A DNA stretch of 15,697 nt, taken from NCBI GenBank assembly GCA_012841485.1, contig DUUU01000221.1, positions 1-15,697 of the forward strand. Reading direction: 5' to 3'. The notes beneath the pieces were generated by a model. It made no database searches. It was not told the origin of the DNA and saw only the letters and a list, made by a program, of their open reading frames with translations. This stretch comes from Armatimonadota bacterium. Its GTDB lineage: Bacteria > Armatimonadota > JAAZEB01. Positions 7,187 through 14,519 of this stretch are shown here, piece by piece. Every line of letters starts with the position of its first letter. Within the stretch, counting starts at the first letter, position 1. A program made the position numbers and the translations under genes.

Positions 7187-8353
7187 ATGAGCGTCAACGC
7201 GGTGGAGTGGTTGGGGGTTGCGGCAGTTGTCACTCTGGTAGGCGTCGCCGGGGCGTTAGGGCACGTCGTCCTCGCTAGCGAACTGGGCGTGTTCAGTTAC
7301 CTTGTACTTGCCTTTGTCGCTGCCGTGGTTGCCGTTGGCATTGGTCACGTGGCCATGGAAGTGAGCCGGCGTCACCAGCGGGAGATCAAACGGCACAACG
7401 AGGAACTCGCGGCGCTGAACGCGGTCGCGGTGACTGCGAGCCGGTCACTCGAGCTCACTGCCGTGCTCCGTGATTGTCTGGACAAGACGCTCGAGGTGAT
7501 GGGGCTCGACGCGGGTGCGGTCTTCCTGGCCTCGCAGGGAGAGATCGGATCGCTGGCGGCGCACCGTGGTCTGACGGATCACTTCCTGGAGGGCCTCGCC
7601 CGGATGAAGATGGGCGAGAACGTTCCCGGATCGGTGATTTTGCCAGACTCCCCCTTGCTTACCCCGGATCAGGAGGGCGAGACGCATCGCGAGTGGATCC
7701 GGGCATCGGTGAGCGTGCCGATGCGCTCCGAGGGCCGCGTGGTGGGGACGATGTATCTCTTTGCGCGCGGCCATCGTGATTTCTCCCAGCGAGAGGTGCA
7801 GATCCTGGTGGCCATCGGCGACGTGATCGGCATGGCGGTGCAGAACGCGAAGCTGCATGCACAGGTGATCGAACTCGCCGCGCGCGACCCACTCACGGGG
7901 CTATACAATCGCCGCCGATTCGAGGAGGTCTACCGCCAGGAGGTGGCGCGTGCCCTCCTCTATCGGGCGCCCCTGACCGTCGCGATGATCGACGTGGACT
8001 GCTTCAAGGAGGTCAACGATCGTTTCGGGCATGCCGTCGGGGATCGGGCGCTGGAAGCGATTGCCAGGATTCTCCTCAAGGGCCGCGCGATGGATGTTGC
8101 CGCGCGCTACGGCGGCGATGAGTTTGTCATCCTGATGCCAAACACGGAGCTGCAGGGCGCTCAGGTGGTCGCGGAGCGAATCCGGCGCGCCGCGAGTGCC
8201 GTGGTGTTTCCGGATATCCCGTACTACCGCCTCAGCCTCAGCATCGGCCTGGCAGACAGTTCCGCCGGGTATGAGGGCATCCTGGAGCGCGCGGACGCGC
8301 AGATGTATGCGTGCAAGCGGGGTGGGACCAACGCGCCGTTCTCGATCCACTGA
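7187..8353 (+). CDS. Membrane-bound GAF-GGDEF diguanylate cyclase
   Basis: The 388-residue protein should make cyclic di-GMP from two GTP. Two hydrophobic segments (about 8-30 and 36-56) anchor it; a basic/helical linker (58-82) leads into a GAF sensor domain (about 83-225), then a GGDEF domain (about 230-384). The GGDEF domain starts with DPLTGLYNRR (234-243), has the active-site GGDEF at 309-313, and an I-site RxxD (RAMD, 300-303) exactly five residues before it, so product inhibition is expected. IDVDCFKEVND (268-278) carries the metal-binding Asp region. The ATG at 7187 is preferred because the hydrophobic N-terminus begins there, though its SD is weak (GGAAACGG); a GTG at 7091 is in frame but adds an Arg-rich, unlikely extension. 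It ends 39 bp from the convergent endonuclease III gene. Confidence 0.93.
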   Translation: MSVNAVEWLGVAAVVTLVGVAGALGHVVLASELGVFSYLVLAFVAAVVAVGIGHVAMEVSRRHQREIKRHNEELAALNAVAVTASRSLELTAVLRDCLDKTLEVMGLDAGAVFLASQGEIGSLAAHRGLTDHFLEGLARMKMGENVPGSVILPDSPLLTPDQEGETHREWIRASVSVPMRSEGRVVGTMYLFARGHRDFSQREVQILVAIGDVIGMAVQNAKLHAQVIELAARDPLTGLYNRRRFEEVYRQEVARALLYRAPLTVAMIDVDCFKEVNDRFGHAVGDRALEAIARILLKGRAMDVAARYGGDEFVILMPNTELQGAQVVAERIRRAASAVVFPDIPYYRLSLSIGLADSSAGYEGILERADAQMYACKRGGTNAPFSIH

Positions 8354-8358
8354 GCAGA

Positions 8359-8377
8359 ACGCGGGCGGCATCCGCGT
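8359..8377. terminator. Hairpin in the convergent gap between the GGDEF and nth genes
   Basis: ACGCGG (8359-8364) pairs with CCGCGT (8372-8377) over a 7-nt loop in the only gap between two converging genes. There is no T tract, so it would be an inefficient or factor-dependent two-way terminator. Confidence 0.35.
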
Positions 8378-8392
8378 GCGCATTCGGGGGGC

Positions 8393-9130
8393 CTATCGGT
8401 GATCGCTCACTCCCACCTGGCGGCAGAGCGTCAACAGGGGGCAGTCGTTGCAGCGCGGCCGCTGGCCGGTACACACGAACTTCCCGAAAGGCACCAGGCG
8501 CTCGTTGATCTCCACCCAATACTGCCGCGGCAGCCTCGCGCGTAGCTGCTCCTCGGTCTTCTCCGGGGTGCGGGCATCCGTATACCCCCAGCGCCGCGTG
8601 ATCCGGTGTACATGGATATCGACGGCGATGGCCGGCTGGTGGAAGGCGGTGGCCAGGACGATGTTCGCCACCTTGGGGCCGACCCCCGGGAGGGCGCGCA
8701 GTGCCCTGGCGTCGCTCGGAACACAGCCACCATGTCTCTCCAGCAGGATCGCGCTGATCTGACGGATGTGGCGTGCCTTCGTCTCCGCGAAAGTGGCGGG
8801 CGAGAGGAGCGCGGAGAGCTCCTCTTCGGGGAGGGCCAGCATCTCCTCGGGCGTGCGCGCCCGGTCGAGGAGCGCCGGGGCCACGCGAATGGTCACTTCG
8901 TCGCGCGTGCGCACGCTAACCACGGCGGCCACAAGCAGCTCGAAGGGGCGCGCGTATCCCCGGTCGCGCAGCTCGAAGAGCGCCGCGCGGGGCAAGCGGG
9001 CGCAGTGGACCCGCAATCGCCGAAAGAGCTCGTCAATGTCGAAAGCCTGCTTGGGCAGGCAATCCGGGCCGGCGCGGCCCACGGCCCAGGGCGGCAACGG
9101 CTCATCCATGTCGTGCCGAGGTGCATGCAC
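8393..9130 (-). CDS. nth: Endonuclease III (base-excision DNA glycosylase/AP lyase)
   Basis: The 245-residue enzyme removes oxidised pyrimidines and nicks abasic sites. The helix-hairpin-helix is LRALPGVGPKVANIVLATAF (144-163) with catalytic Lys153; catalytic Asp171 lies in AVDIHVHR. The 4Fe-4S cluster cysteines C220, C227, C230 and C236 have the exact C-x6-C-x2-C-x5-C spacing. The segment SVRTRDE (72-78) replaces the enterobacterial SAQATD, as in many archaeal and deep-branching Nth proteins. It is about 30 residues longer than E. coli Nth at the N-terminus. The start at 9130 is supported by GGGGTGG about 8 nt upstream; ATG 9109 is an alternative without SD. It starts 23 bp after the aldo/keto reductase stop, so it is probably the last gene of that operon even though the functions are unrelated. 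Confidence 0.93.
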   Translation of the reverse strand: MHAPRHDMDEPLPPWAVGRAGPDCLPKQAFDIDELFRRLRVHCARLPRAALFELRDRGYARPFELLVAAVVSVRTRDEVTIRVAPALLDRARTPEEMLALPEEELSALLSPATFAETKARHIRQISAILLERHGGCVPSDARALRALPGVGPKVANIVLATAFHQPAIAVDIHVHRITRRWGYTDARTPEKTEEQLRARLPRQYWVEINERLVPFGKFVCTGQRPRCNDCPLLTLCRQVGVSDHR

Positions 9131-9153
9131 GATGCCACCCCCGCTGGCAATGC

Positions 9154-10101
9154 CTACAGCACCTGGCGCTGGATGCCCCCGAAGAGCTGGCGCAGGCGAT
9201 GGAGCCGGCCCGGATCCAGATAGGGGGGATCCACGGCGCGCAGATTCTCACGCAGTCGCTCCGGACTGCGGGTGCCGGCACAGCAGACGCTCACGTCATG
9301 GGCCAGCACGAAGCGCAGCGCCGCCTCCGGAATAGGGTAGGACTTCAGGAAATCGAAGAGGCCCGGGTCCCGATAGATCGGGTCGTCCGGGAGAGTGCCC
9401 TTCTCGACATGCCGACGCACGCACTCCAGCGCCGCGGGCACGCTCACCAGACCAGAGACCTTCGAGGCCTGGTTGAGCGGCATCATCACCACCGTGCCCA
9501 CGCCGTGTTGAGCGCAGAGGGGGAGCACGGAATCCGCGGCCGTCTGTAACAGGAAGTTCAAGGTAAGCATCACCACGTCGAAAGCACCCGTGGGCACGGC
9601 GCGTTGCAGGATTTGATGGGTGCCGTCCCCTTCGGAGAGCTCGCTGATCCCGACAAAGCGCACCTTGCCCTGATCCCGCAGTTTCACCATCGCGTCATAG
9701 CAGCCGTCGCTCATGAAGCGGTCAAAGCTCTCGATGGTGCGGATGCCGTGCCCTAGCAGGAGATCGAGCCGGTCGCGGCGCAGGCGGCGCAAGCTCTCCT
9801 CCGCGGAGGCGATCAGCGCCTGAGGGGTGCCGATGTACGCGGCGCCAACGGCATACGTCTCGTAGGGGCAGTACTTGGTCTCTACCAGCACGTCGTCATG
9901 GCCTTGTAGCGCCTCGCCCAGAACGCGCTCGCTCTCGCCGCCATCATAGCCCGTCGCGGTATCGATGAAGTTGATGCCGGAGTCGATCGCAGCGCGGACC
10001 GTGGCGATGAACTGCGCCCGCTCTTGACGGGCGCCCCGGGCCGCCCCGTAACCCAACTCGGAAACCTGCAGGCCGGTCCGGCCGAGTGTCCGGTAACGCA
10101 T
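9154..10101 (-). CDS. Aldo/keto reductase family oxidoreductase
   Basis: The 315-residue protein is an NAD(P)H-dependent (beta/alpha)8 aldo/keto reductase. The full catalytic tetrad is present: Asp47 (FIDTA), Tyr52 (TGYDGG), Lys76 (ETKY) and His118 (LLGHG). The N-terminus MRYRTLGRTGLQVSELGYGA is the family's standard opening. Cofactor-binding features fit the C-terminal part (CCAGTRSPERLRENLRAV). AAGGAG lies 6 nt before the ATG and fixes the start. It sits 38 bp after the Gfo/Idh/MocA gene and 23 bp before nth, so the three form one likely transcript. Such pairs with Gfo/Idh/MocA proteins are common in sugar-catabolic loci, but the substrate cannot be deduced. Confidence 0.92.
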   Translation of the reverse strand: MRYRTLGRTGLQVSELGYGAARGARQERAQFIATVRAAIDSGINFIDTATGYDGGESERVLGEALQGHDDVLVETKYCPYETYAVGAAYIGTPQALIASAEESLRRLRRDRLDLLLGHGIRTIESFDRFMSDGCYDAMVKLRDQGKVRFVGISELSEGDGTHQILQRAVPTGAFDVVMLTLNFLLQTAADSVLPLCAQHGVGTVVMMPLNQASKVSGLVSVPAALECVRRHVEKGTLPDDPIYRDPGLFDFLKSYPIPEAALRFVLAHDVSVCCAGTRSPERLRENLRAVDPPYLDPGRLHRLRQLFGGIQRQVL

Positions 10102-10139
10102 CTTCTTCTCCTTGCGCGCTGTCCACCGGCGGCGTGAAG

Positions 10140-11129
10140 CTACAGCGTGATGACCGCCTCCTCGCGCGCGGACCGGCGGATGGCATCGACGATCCGCTGG
10201 CCGGTAAGCCCGTCTTCCATGGTGGCGTAGGGACGGTGGCCCTCGCGTATGGCGCGCACGAACTCATCCACCGCGGCGGCATCGCCTGTGAGCGCCGGTT
10301 TCTCGACGGGGACGCGCTCCTCCTCTTTGCCCCGGGCGATCACGATGCAGGGTCCGTTCTCATCCTGGGTGGGCCACCCGCTCGCTTCGGTGCCGACCAC
10401 ATACTGGCGTTGCGGGAGGAAGGGCATCGTGAAGTAGCTAAGGCTTCCCATCACGCCACCCTCATGCGTCGTCACGGTGGAGATCAGCTCCTCGTTCCAG
10501 GGATCCTCCCCCGTCGTCACCGTTCGGGCATAGACGCTCTTCACCTCGCCGCCCATGAAGCGAAGCCACTCGCAGATGTGGACGCCGTCGTGAAGGATGA
10601 GCGAGCCCCAGGTGGCCGGGTCGCGCGTGGCCTTGTGTCCCAGGCCCTGGCAGAGCAACCCGGAGAGCTTCGGGTGGGTGGCACCGACGGCGAGGAGCTT
10701 CCCGAAAACGCCCTGACGCACCATCTCGCGGAGCTTGCGGTGCTGGGGCATGAGACGCATGCTCAGATTGACCACGGTGGCCACGCCGGCCTCCCGACAC
10801 GCCCGCGCCATCTCCTCGGCGTCCGCCATCGAGAGAGCGATCGGCTTCTCGCAGTAGACGTGGCAGCCCTGGCGGACGGCAGCGAGGGTGATCTCCGCGT
10901 GGACGTTGTTATCCGTGTTGATGCAGACCGCATCCAGGCCCTCCGCGAGGAGGTCGGGGTAGTGGGTGAACCCAGGGGCGGTGATCCCCTGCCGGGCGCA
11001 CTCCTCCAGGCGCTCGGGCCGAATGTCGCACACACCAACCAGCTCCACATCCGGCCGCGCGGCGACGGCGCGCGCGTTGCAGATGCCGCGAGCGCCCACT
11101 CCGATGATCCCGAACCGAAGCCGTTCCAT
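10140..11129 (-). CDS. Gfo/Idh/MocA family NAD(P)-dependent oxidoreductase
   Basis: The 329-residue protein has the N-terminal Rossmann fold with GVGARG (10-15), Asp35 in VGVCDIRPER at the end of beta-2 (favouring NAD), and the family's CEKPIA motif (93-98) with the catalytic Lys95. A C-terminal alpha/beta domain carries HDGVHICEW (180-188), the D-x-x-H pair used in catalysis by these sugar or inositol dehydrogenases. There is no Tat signal peptide, so it is cytoplasmic. GGAG 9 nt before the ATG supports the start. It is the first gene of the minus-strand operon and lies about 57 nt downstream of the predicted transcription start. The likely substrate is a sugar or sugar-acid derivative, perhaps linked to the polysaccharide enzymes at the right end of the window (inference). 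Confidence 0.92.
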   Translation of the reverse strand: MERLRFGIIGVGARGICNARAVAARPDVELVGVCDIRPERLEECARQGITAPGFTHYPDLLAEGLDAVCINTDNNVHAEITLAAVRQGCHVYCEKPIALSMADAEEMARACREAGVATVVNLSMRLMPQHRKLREMVRQGVFGKLLAVGATHPKLSGLLCQGLGHKATRDPATWGSLILHDGVHICEWLRFMGGEVKSVYARTVTTGEDPWNEELISTVTTHEGGVMGSLSYFTMPFLPQRQYVVGTEASGWPTQDENGPCIVIARGKEEERVPVEKPALTGDAAAVDEFVRAIREGHRPYATMEDGLTGQRIVDAIRRSAREEAVITL

Positions 11130-11192
11130 CCGCAGTTCTCCACTTCACAAGGTTGTTCTGCACCCATGGGCGGGTATAGTAGCGATATCGCC

Positions 11193-11221
11193 ATTGTAGC
11201 GGCGCCAAGGGGAAATGGCAA
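11193..11221 (-). promoter_or_regulatory. Sigma-70-type promoter of the oxidoreductase-nth operon
   Basis: On the minus strand TTGCCA (11216-11221) and TACAAT (11193-11198) are separated by an ideal 17 nt. The start of transcription would fall near 11186, inside the palindrome GCGATATCGC (11182-11191), which is placed where a repressor could act. Confidence 0.7.
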
Positions 11222-11426
11222 GCGGAGGGATAGGCAATTCGGCACAATGCCGGCGCGCACTGTCTCGGGTCGTTGCCAGGCGGGTGTCACGCTGTGGCGT
11301 ATCCGAGTATGCAGAGGGCGCCGATGCCCCTCTATCGGCGGGTAGACCGGACCGATAGCGCCGGGAGCGTGGGGAAGGACCGGAGTGGCATGGAGGATGC
11401 GGGTGGCGAGCCCGATCTTCCTATCC

Positions 11427-11452
11427 CAAACTCGCGCACGCGCGGGAGTTTG
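11427..11452 (+). repeat. Inverted repeat CAAACTC...GAGTTTG in the leader of the zinc-ribbon gene
   Basis: Perfect 7-bp arms around a 12-nt loop, 86 bp before the zinc-ribbon start codon. It may be a leader hairpin or operator; there is no T tract to make it a clear terminator. Confidence 0.35.
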
Positions 11453-11537
11453 TCTGGGGCGCGGGCGGCTGCCTTGGGTAAGGAGGGGCTGCCGCGCTGC
11501 GTCCTATCTGTGGGGGCCTCGTGGAGAGGAGCGGGTG

Positions 11538-11846
11538 ATGCAGATCACAGAGACGCCGTGTCCGTGGTGCCATCAGGGCCGGGTGATCATCCATGCGGCC
11601 GACGAGCCGTGGATTGTCAAGGAAGACACCGGTGAGATCGGCCGGCGCGGTCCGAAGGGGCGCCCCGCACGTTTCCAAACGTCACCGGTCGATTGGTTCT
11701 CATGCACCGAATGCGCGATGAACGGCACGGTCTCATACCTGCGCATGCTGCTCAGCGGCGGGGTGCGGCGTTACCTGAAAGAGGCCGCGCTGCAGCAGCG
11801 GGCCACGACCCGTCTCCGCGGGGGCGAGACCGCTTGCCCGGATTGA
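11538..11846 (+). CDS. Small zinc-ribbon protein of unknown function
   Basis: The 102-residue product begins MQITETPCPWCHQGRVIIHA and has two CxxC knuckles, C8/C11 (CPWC) and C56/C59 (CTEC), the layout of a four-Cys zinc ribbon with a 44-residue insert. The C-terminal third (SYLRMLLSGGVRRYLKEAAL) looks helical. It has no signal peptide or membrane segment. A strong GAGGAG lies 7 nt before the ATG; the frame is open back to 11385, but the extra sequence is Arg/Gly-rich and lacks such a site. It converges on the encapsulin gene, 102 bp apart. No encapsulin cargo-loading peptide of the LTVGSLRR type is visible at its end. I do not recognise the family. Confidence 0.72.
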   Translation: MQITETPCPWCHQGRVIIHAADEPWIVKEDTGEIGRRGPKGRPARFQTSPVDWFSCTECAMNGTVSYLRMLLSGGVRRYLKEAALQQRATTRLRGGETACPD

Positions 11847-11868
11847 GCCACCGGCCACTTGGGCAGGA

Positions 11869-11900
11869 GGGCGGTCGTGCGAGGCCTCGCACGACCGCCC
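11869..11900. terminator. Perfect 32-bp palindrome between converging genes
   Basis: GGGCGGTCGTGCGAGG is followed directly by its exact complement CCTCGCACGACCGCCC, centred between 11884 and 11885. As RNA from either strand it can form a 14-bp hairpin with a 4-nt loop. It lies in the 102-bp gap between two gene ends, so a two-way terminator is the natural reading. No T tract follows on either side, so a protein-binding site cannot be ruled out. Confidence 0.6.
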
Positions 11901-11948
11901 GGTCGAACCGTGCGCGCCCGAGGAGGGAACGTGCCCTCAGCGGCCTGC

Positions 11949-12803
11949 CTATTCCGCGCGCTCGATGGTGCAGATCGCTCCCGGCCGCTTGATGCGCAGC
12001 GCCAGCACCTCGAAGACTCGGAAGCGGTGGTTCATGGCGCTGGTCTCCATGAACGCCGTGACTAGATCCTGCGCGACCGCGAGATCCATATTCTCGGATC
12101 CCACCGAGAGGGCGACCGCCACGTTGTTTTCCAGCACGGGCGTCTGGTAGACGCCGGCGGTGGCGATCTTGCGCACCTGCTCCAGCTCCAGAACGCCGGT
12201 GCCGTCGTGGATGCGGTTCAGGCCCGCATAGAGCGCCGGGCTCACCACCAGCGCGAAGGGGCCATAGAACTCGTTGGACACCAGCATCTGCGTGGCCTCC
12301 ACGACGTCTCGGAAGGCATTCCCTGTCTCTGCCCAGTCGCGCATGGCGATGGCGTTGCGCCCCGGCGCGTTCGTCAGGCCGGCGTACTCGTGCCCATTGG
12401 CTTTGTGCCCGTTGAAGATCAGGTTATCCTCGGTTCGGGCGCAGAAAGCGGCGGACGCCGCGGCAGGGCTCACATCCAACGGCAGGTGAAGCTGAGAGGC
12501 CGTCTCCAGGTCTCGCCAGTGAATCTGGAAGTCCTTATAGATCATCGGCAAGGGGACGTGATCGCGTTTGCTGGCCATCACCGTTCCCGCCTCGTCTTCG
12601 CCCATCAGACTGATCGCTCCCTGCTCTCCCCCGGTGAGCTGATCGACGTGAATGGTCTGCACGCCCAGGCCGAACGGTCCAAAGAGCGGGATCACGCGGC
12701 GCCCCACCAGATTGCGCCGTGCCACGTCCATCACTGTAACATCGATCTGATCCCACTGTTCCTCGCTCAAGGGTACTTGATCCCGCATGAGGTAGTCCGC
12801 CAT
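11949..12803 (-). CDS. Family 1 encapsulin shell protein, Myxococcus EncA-like
   Basis: The 284-residue protein has the HK97 capsid fold of encapsulins, which self-assemble into hollow protein compartments that hold cargo enzymes. The pattern tracks what I remember of Myxococcus xanthus EncA (about 287 residues) over its full length: an N-terminal arm then LSEEQWDQI (12-20), VARRNLVGRRVI (27-38), FGPFGLGVQT (41-50), IYKDFQIHWRDLE (88-100), PLDVSPAAASAA (108-119), EDNLIFNG (125-132), GPFALVVSPALYAGLNRI (181-198), GVLELEQVRKIA (203-214), SENMDLAV (236-243) and a final LRIKRPGAICTIE (269-281). Trp96 lies near the position reported to bind flavin in Thermotoga encapsulin (inference). The start at 12803 is set by GGGAGGGAG (12808-12816); ATG 12818 would place this site inside the gene. 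No cargo gene adjoins it. It is likely cytoplasmic. Confidence 0.93.
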   Translation of the reverse strand: MADYLMRDQVPLSEEQWDQIDVTVMDVARRNLVGRRVIPLFGPFGLGVQTIHVDQLTGGEQGAISLMGEDEAGTVMASKRDHVPLPMIYKDFQIHWRDLETASQLHLPLDVSPAAASAAFCARTEDNLIFNGHKANGHEYAGLTNAPGRNAIAMRDWAETGNAFRDVVEATQMLVSNEFYGPFALVVSPALYAGLNRIHDGTGVLELEQVRKIATAGVYQTPVLENNVAVALSVGSENMDLAVAQDLVTAFMETSAMNHRFRVFEVLALRIKRPGAICTIERAE

Positions 12804-13130
12804 ATCGCTCCCTCCCATGGTAGCTGCTCTTCCGCCCGCATGCCGGCCCCACGCGCTGGCCTAGCGTCCGCAGGGCGGGGGTATCAGTAATATATACCCG
12901 AAACCGGCGCGAGCTATTCATCGGGGTGCTAGCCGGGCCTATCGGTGCGATGCGGGCACCGCCGGAACGGGGAGGAATCGCTGCCGGGGAGACGGAACTG
13001 CCGACTATGACGGGGGAGCAGCGAGGATGCGCCGGCGCATCCGAATTGCTGGCTGGCCTCCGGGCGGCGAGGGGCCTGCACCGGCCGGCCACGCCCGCCC
13101 CAGGCGCGCGGCGTTGAGGAGGGCGAGGAG
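12804..13130. other. 327-bp divergent region between the encapsulin and sulfatase genes
   Basis: No cargo-like or other convincing coding frame is present on either strand. Features seen are the GGGTAT...ATACCC inverted repeat at 12879-12899 and a hairpin-capable repeat CGGTGC-7 nt-GCACCG at 12943-12961. The A/T-rich island at 12882-12896 is the only one in this GC-rich stretch and is the best place for a promoter of either gene, although no good -35 element pairs with it. Confidence 0.5.
12879..12899. promoter_or_regulatory. Inverted repeat over an A/T-rich, promoter-like island
   Basis: GGGTAT (12879-12884) and ATACCC (12894-12899) are perfect arms around 9 A/T-rich bases. On the minus strand the core reads TATATT, a possible -10 for the encapsulin gene about 85 nt upstream of its ATG, but the -35 is poor. 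It could be an operator controlling encapsulin expression. Confidence 0.35.
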
Positions 13131-14486
13131 ATGCCTGAACCCACGAATGTGCTTTTCATCTTGAGCGACGACCAGGGCGTTTGGGCTGCCGGATGCTACG
13201 GCAATTCGGAGATCCGCACACCGAATATCGACCGGCTTGCCGCAAGCGGCATCCGCTTCGAGAACTTCTTCTGCGCCACGCCGGTCTGCTCGCCCGCCAG
13301 GGCGACGCTGCTGACGGGGCGCATCCCCTCGCAACACGGCGTGCATGACTGGATCCGCGCCGGCAACGTTGGCCCGGACGCGATCCGCTACCTGGAAGGC
13401 GAGCTGACTTACACCGATATCCTTGCGCGCGCCGGATGGAGCTGCGGCCTCAGCGGCAAATGGCACCTCGGCGATAGCCAGATCCCCCAGCATGGCTTTA
13501 CCGACTGGTTTGCCCATCAGTTCGGTGGCGGCGACTACCACAACGCCCCCATGGTGCGCAACGGGCAGTTGATCCAGGCGCCCGGCTACGTCACCGACGT
13601 GATCACGGACGAGGCGCTGGCGCTTCTCGAACGTTACGCCGACGCGGGCGCCCCCTTCTACCTCAGTGTTCATTATACCGCGCCGCATAGCCCCTGGACC
13701 GGCCACCCACAGGAGATCGTCGACTCGTATGCCGATTGTCCGTTCAACTCGTGCCCGCAAGAGGAGCGGCACCCTTGGGCAATTAGCCTGACGGACGAAT
13801 GCCTGGGCAACCGCGCGATGCTCCAGGGCTACTTCGCGGCGGTCACGGCGATGGACATGGGGATTGGCCGGCTGCTTGATCGACTAGAAGGGCTGGGCCT
13901 GCGAGAGCGCACGCTGGTCGTCTTCATGAGCGATAACGGCTTCTCCGCCGGGCACCACGGCTTTTGGGGTAAGGGGAACGGCACGGTTCCGCGCAACATG
14001 TACGAGAACTCCATTCGCGTGCCGGCGATCCTCAGCCACCCCGGCGTGATTCCGGCAGGGCGAGTGGAGCGGGGATTGGTCAGCGCCTACGACTTCATGC
14101 CCACGCTGCTCGACTACTTGGGGCTTCCGGTGCCGGGCGACGGCAATCTGCCAGGGCGTTCCTTTGCCCCCCTCCTGCGCGGCGAGGAGATGCCCGAGCG
14201 CGAGAGTGTCGTCATCTACGACGAGTATGGCCCGGTGCGCATGGTGCGAACCCGCGAGTGGAAGTACGTCTACCGCCACGCCTATGGCCCCCACGAGCTC
14301 TACGACCTGGTGAACGACCCCGACGAGCGCGTGAACCGGGCGGAGGATCCGGCGATGGCAGCGCGAATCCGGGAGTTGAAAGGCCTGATGGAGGAGTGGT
14401 TCACTCGCTACGCCAATCCGTGCCGCGATGGTTTGCGGGAAGATGGCGCGGCGATGGGCCAGACGCGCTTCCTGCCTCGGGCATGA
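13131..14486 (+). CDS. Formylglycine-dependent sulfatase, no signal peptide
   Basis: The 451-residue protein hydrolyses sulfate esters. The signature CSPARATLLTGR (53-64) carries Cys53, which is converted to the catalytic formylglycine. Other active-site residues are visible: Asp13-Asp14 (LSDDQG) for calcium, Lys110 and His112 (SGKWHLG), His185 (TAPHSP), Asp268-Asn269 (MSDNGFSAGHHG) and Lys281 (GKGNG). A C-terminal small domain follows (YDEYGPVRMVRTREWKY, HELYDLVNDPDE). Unlike most polysaccharide sulfatases of Gram-negative bacteria, the protein begins directly with MPEPTNVLFILSDD, with no signal peptide, and the track of the frame shows no upstream alternative start. GAGGAGGGCGAGGAG precedes the ATG. 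It is followed 33 bp later by a heparinase II/III-like gene, so it likely removes sulfate from uronic-acid oligosaccharides taken into the cytoplasm (inference). Confidence 0.94.
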   Translation: MPEPTNVLFILSDDQGVWAAGCYGNSEIRTPNIDRLAASGIRFENFFCATPVCSPARATLLTGRIPSQHGVHDWIRAGNVGPDAIRYLEGELTYTDILARAGWSCGLSGKWHLGDSQIPQHGFTDWFAHQFGGGDYHNAPMVRNGQLIQAPGYVTDVITDEALALLERYADAGAPFYLSVHYTAPHSPWTGHPQEIVDSYADCPFNSCPQEERHPWAISLTDECLGNRAMLQGYFAAVTAMDMGIGRLLDRLEGLGLRERTLVVFMSDNGFSAGHHGFWGKGNGTVPRNMYENSIRVPAILSHPGVIPAGRVERGLVSAYDFMPTLLDYLGLPVPGDGNLPGRSFAPLLRGEEMPERESVVIYDEYGPVRMVRTREWKYVYRHAYGPHELYDLVNDPDERVNRAEDPAMAARIRELKGLMEEWFTRYANPCRDGLREDGAAMGQTRFLPRA

Positions 14487-14519
14487 GAATGCCCGGCGGC
14501 CCGTGATGGGAGGGATCCC

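Larger units (their letters stand above)
11130..11537. other. 408-bp divergent intergenic region
   Basis: This gap between the divergent Gfo/Idh/MocA and zinc-ribbon genes has the minus-strand promoter at 11193-11221 and, further right, a hairpin-capable inverted repeat. CAAACTC (11427-11433) and GAGTTTG (11446-11452) are perfect arms around 12 GC-rich bases. No convincing plus-strand promoter or coding frame was found between 11222 and 11537. Confidence 0.5.

Noticed and set aside
12819..13130. A possible small encapsulin cargo gene upstream of the shell gene
   Set aside because: The minus-strand frames here are Ser/Pro/Arg-rich with no SD, no ferritin-like pattern and no loading peptide.
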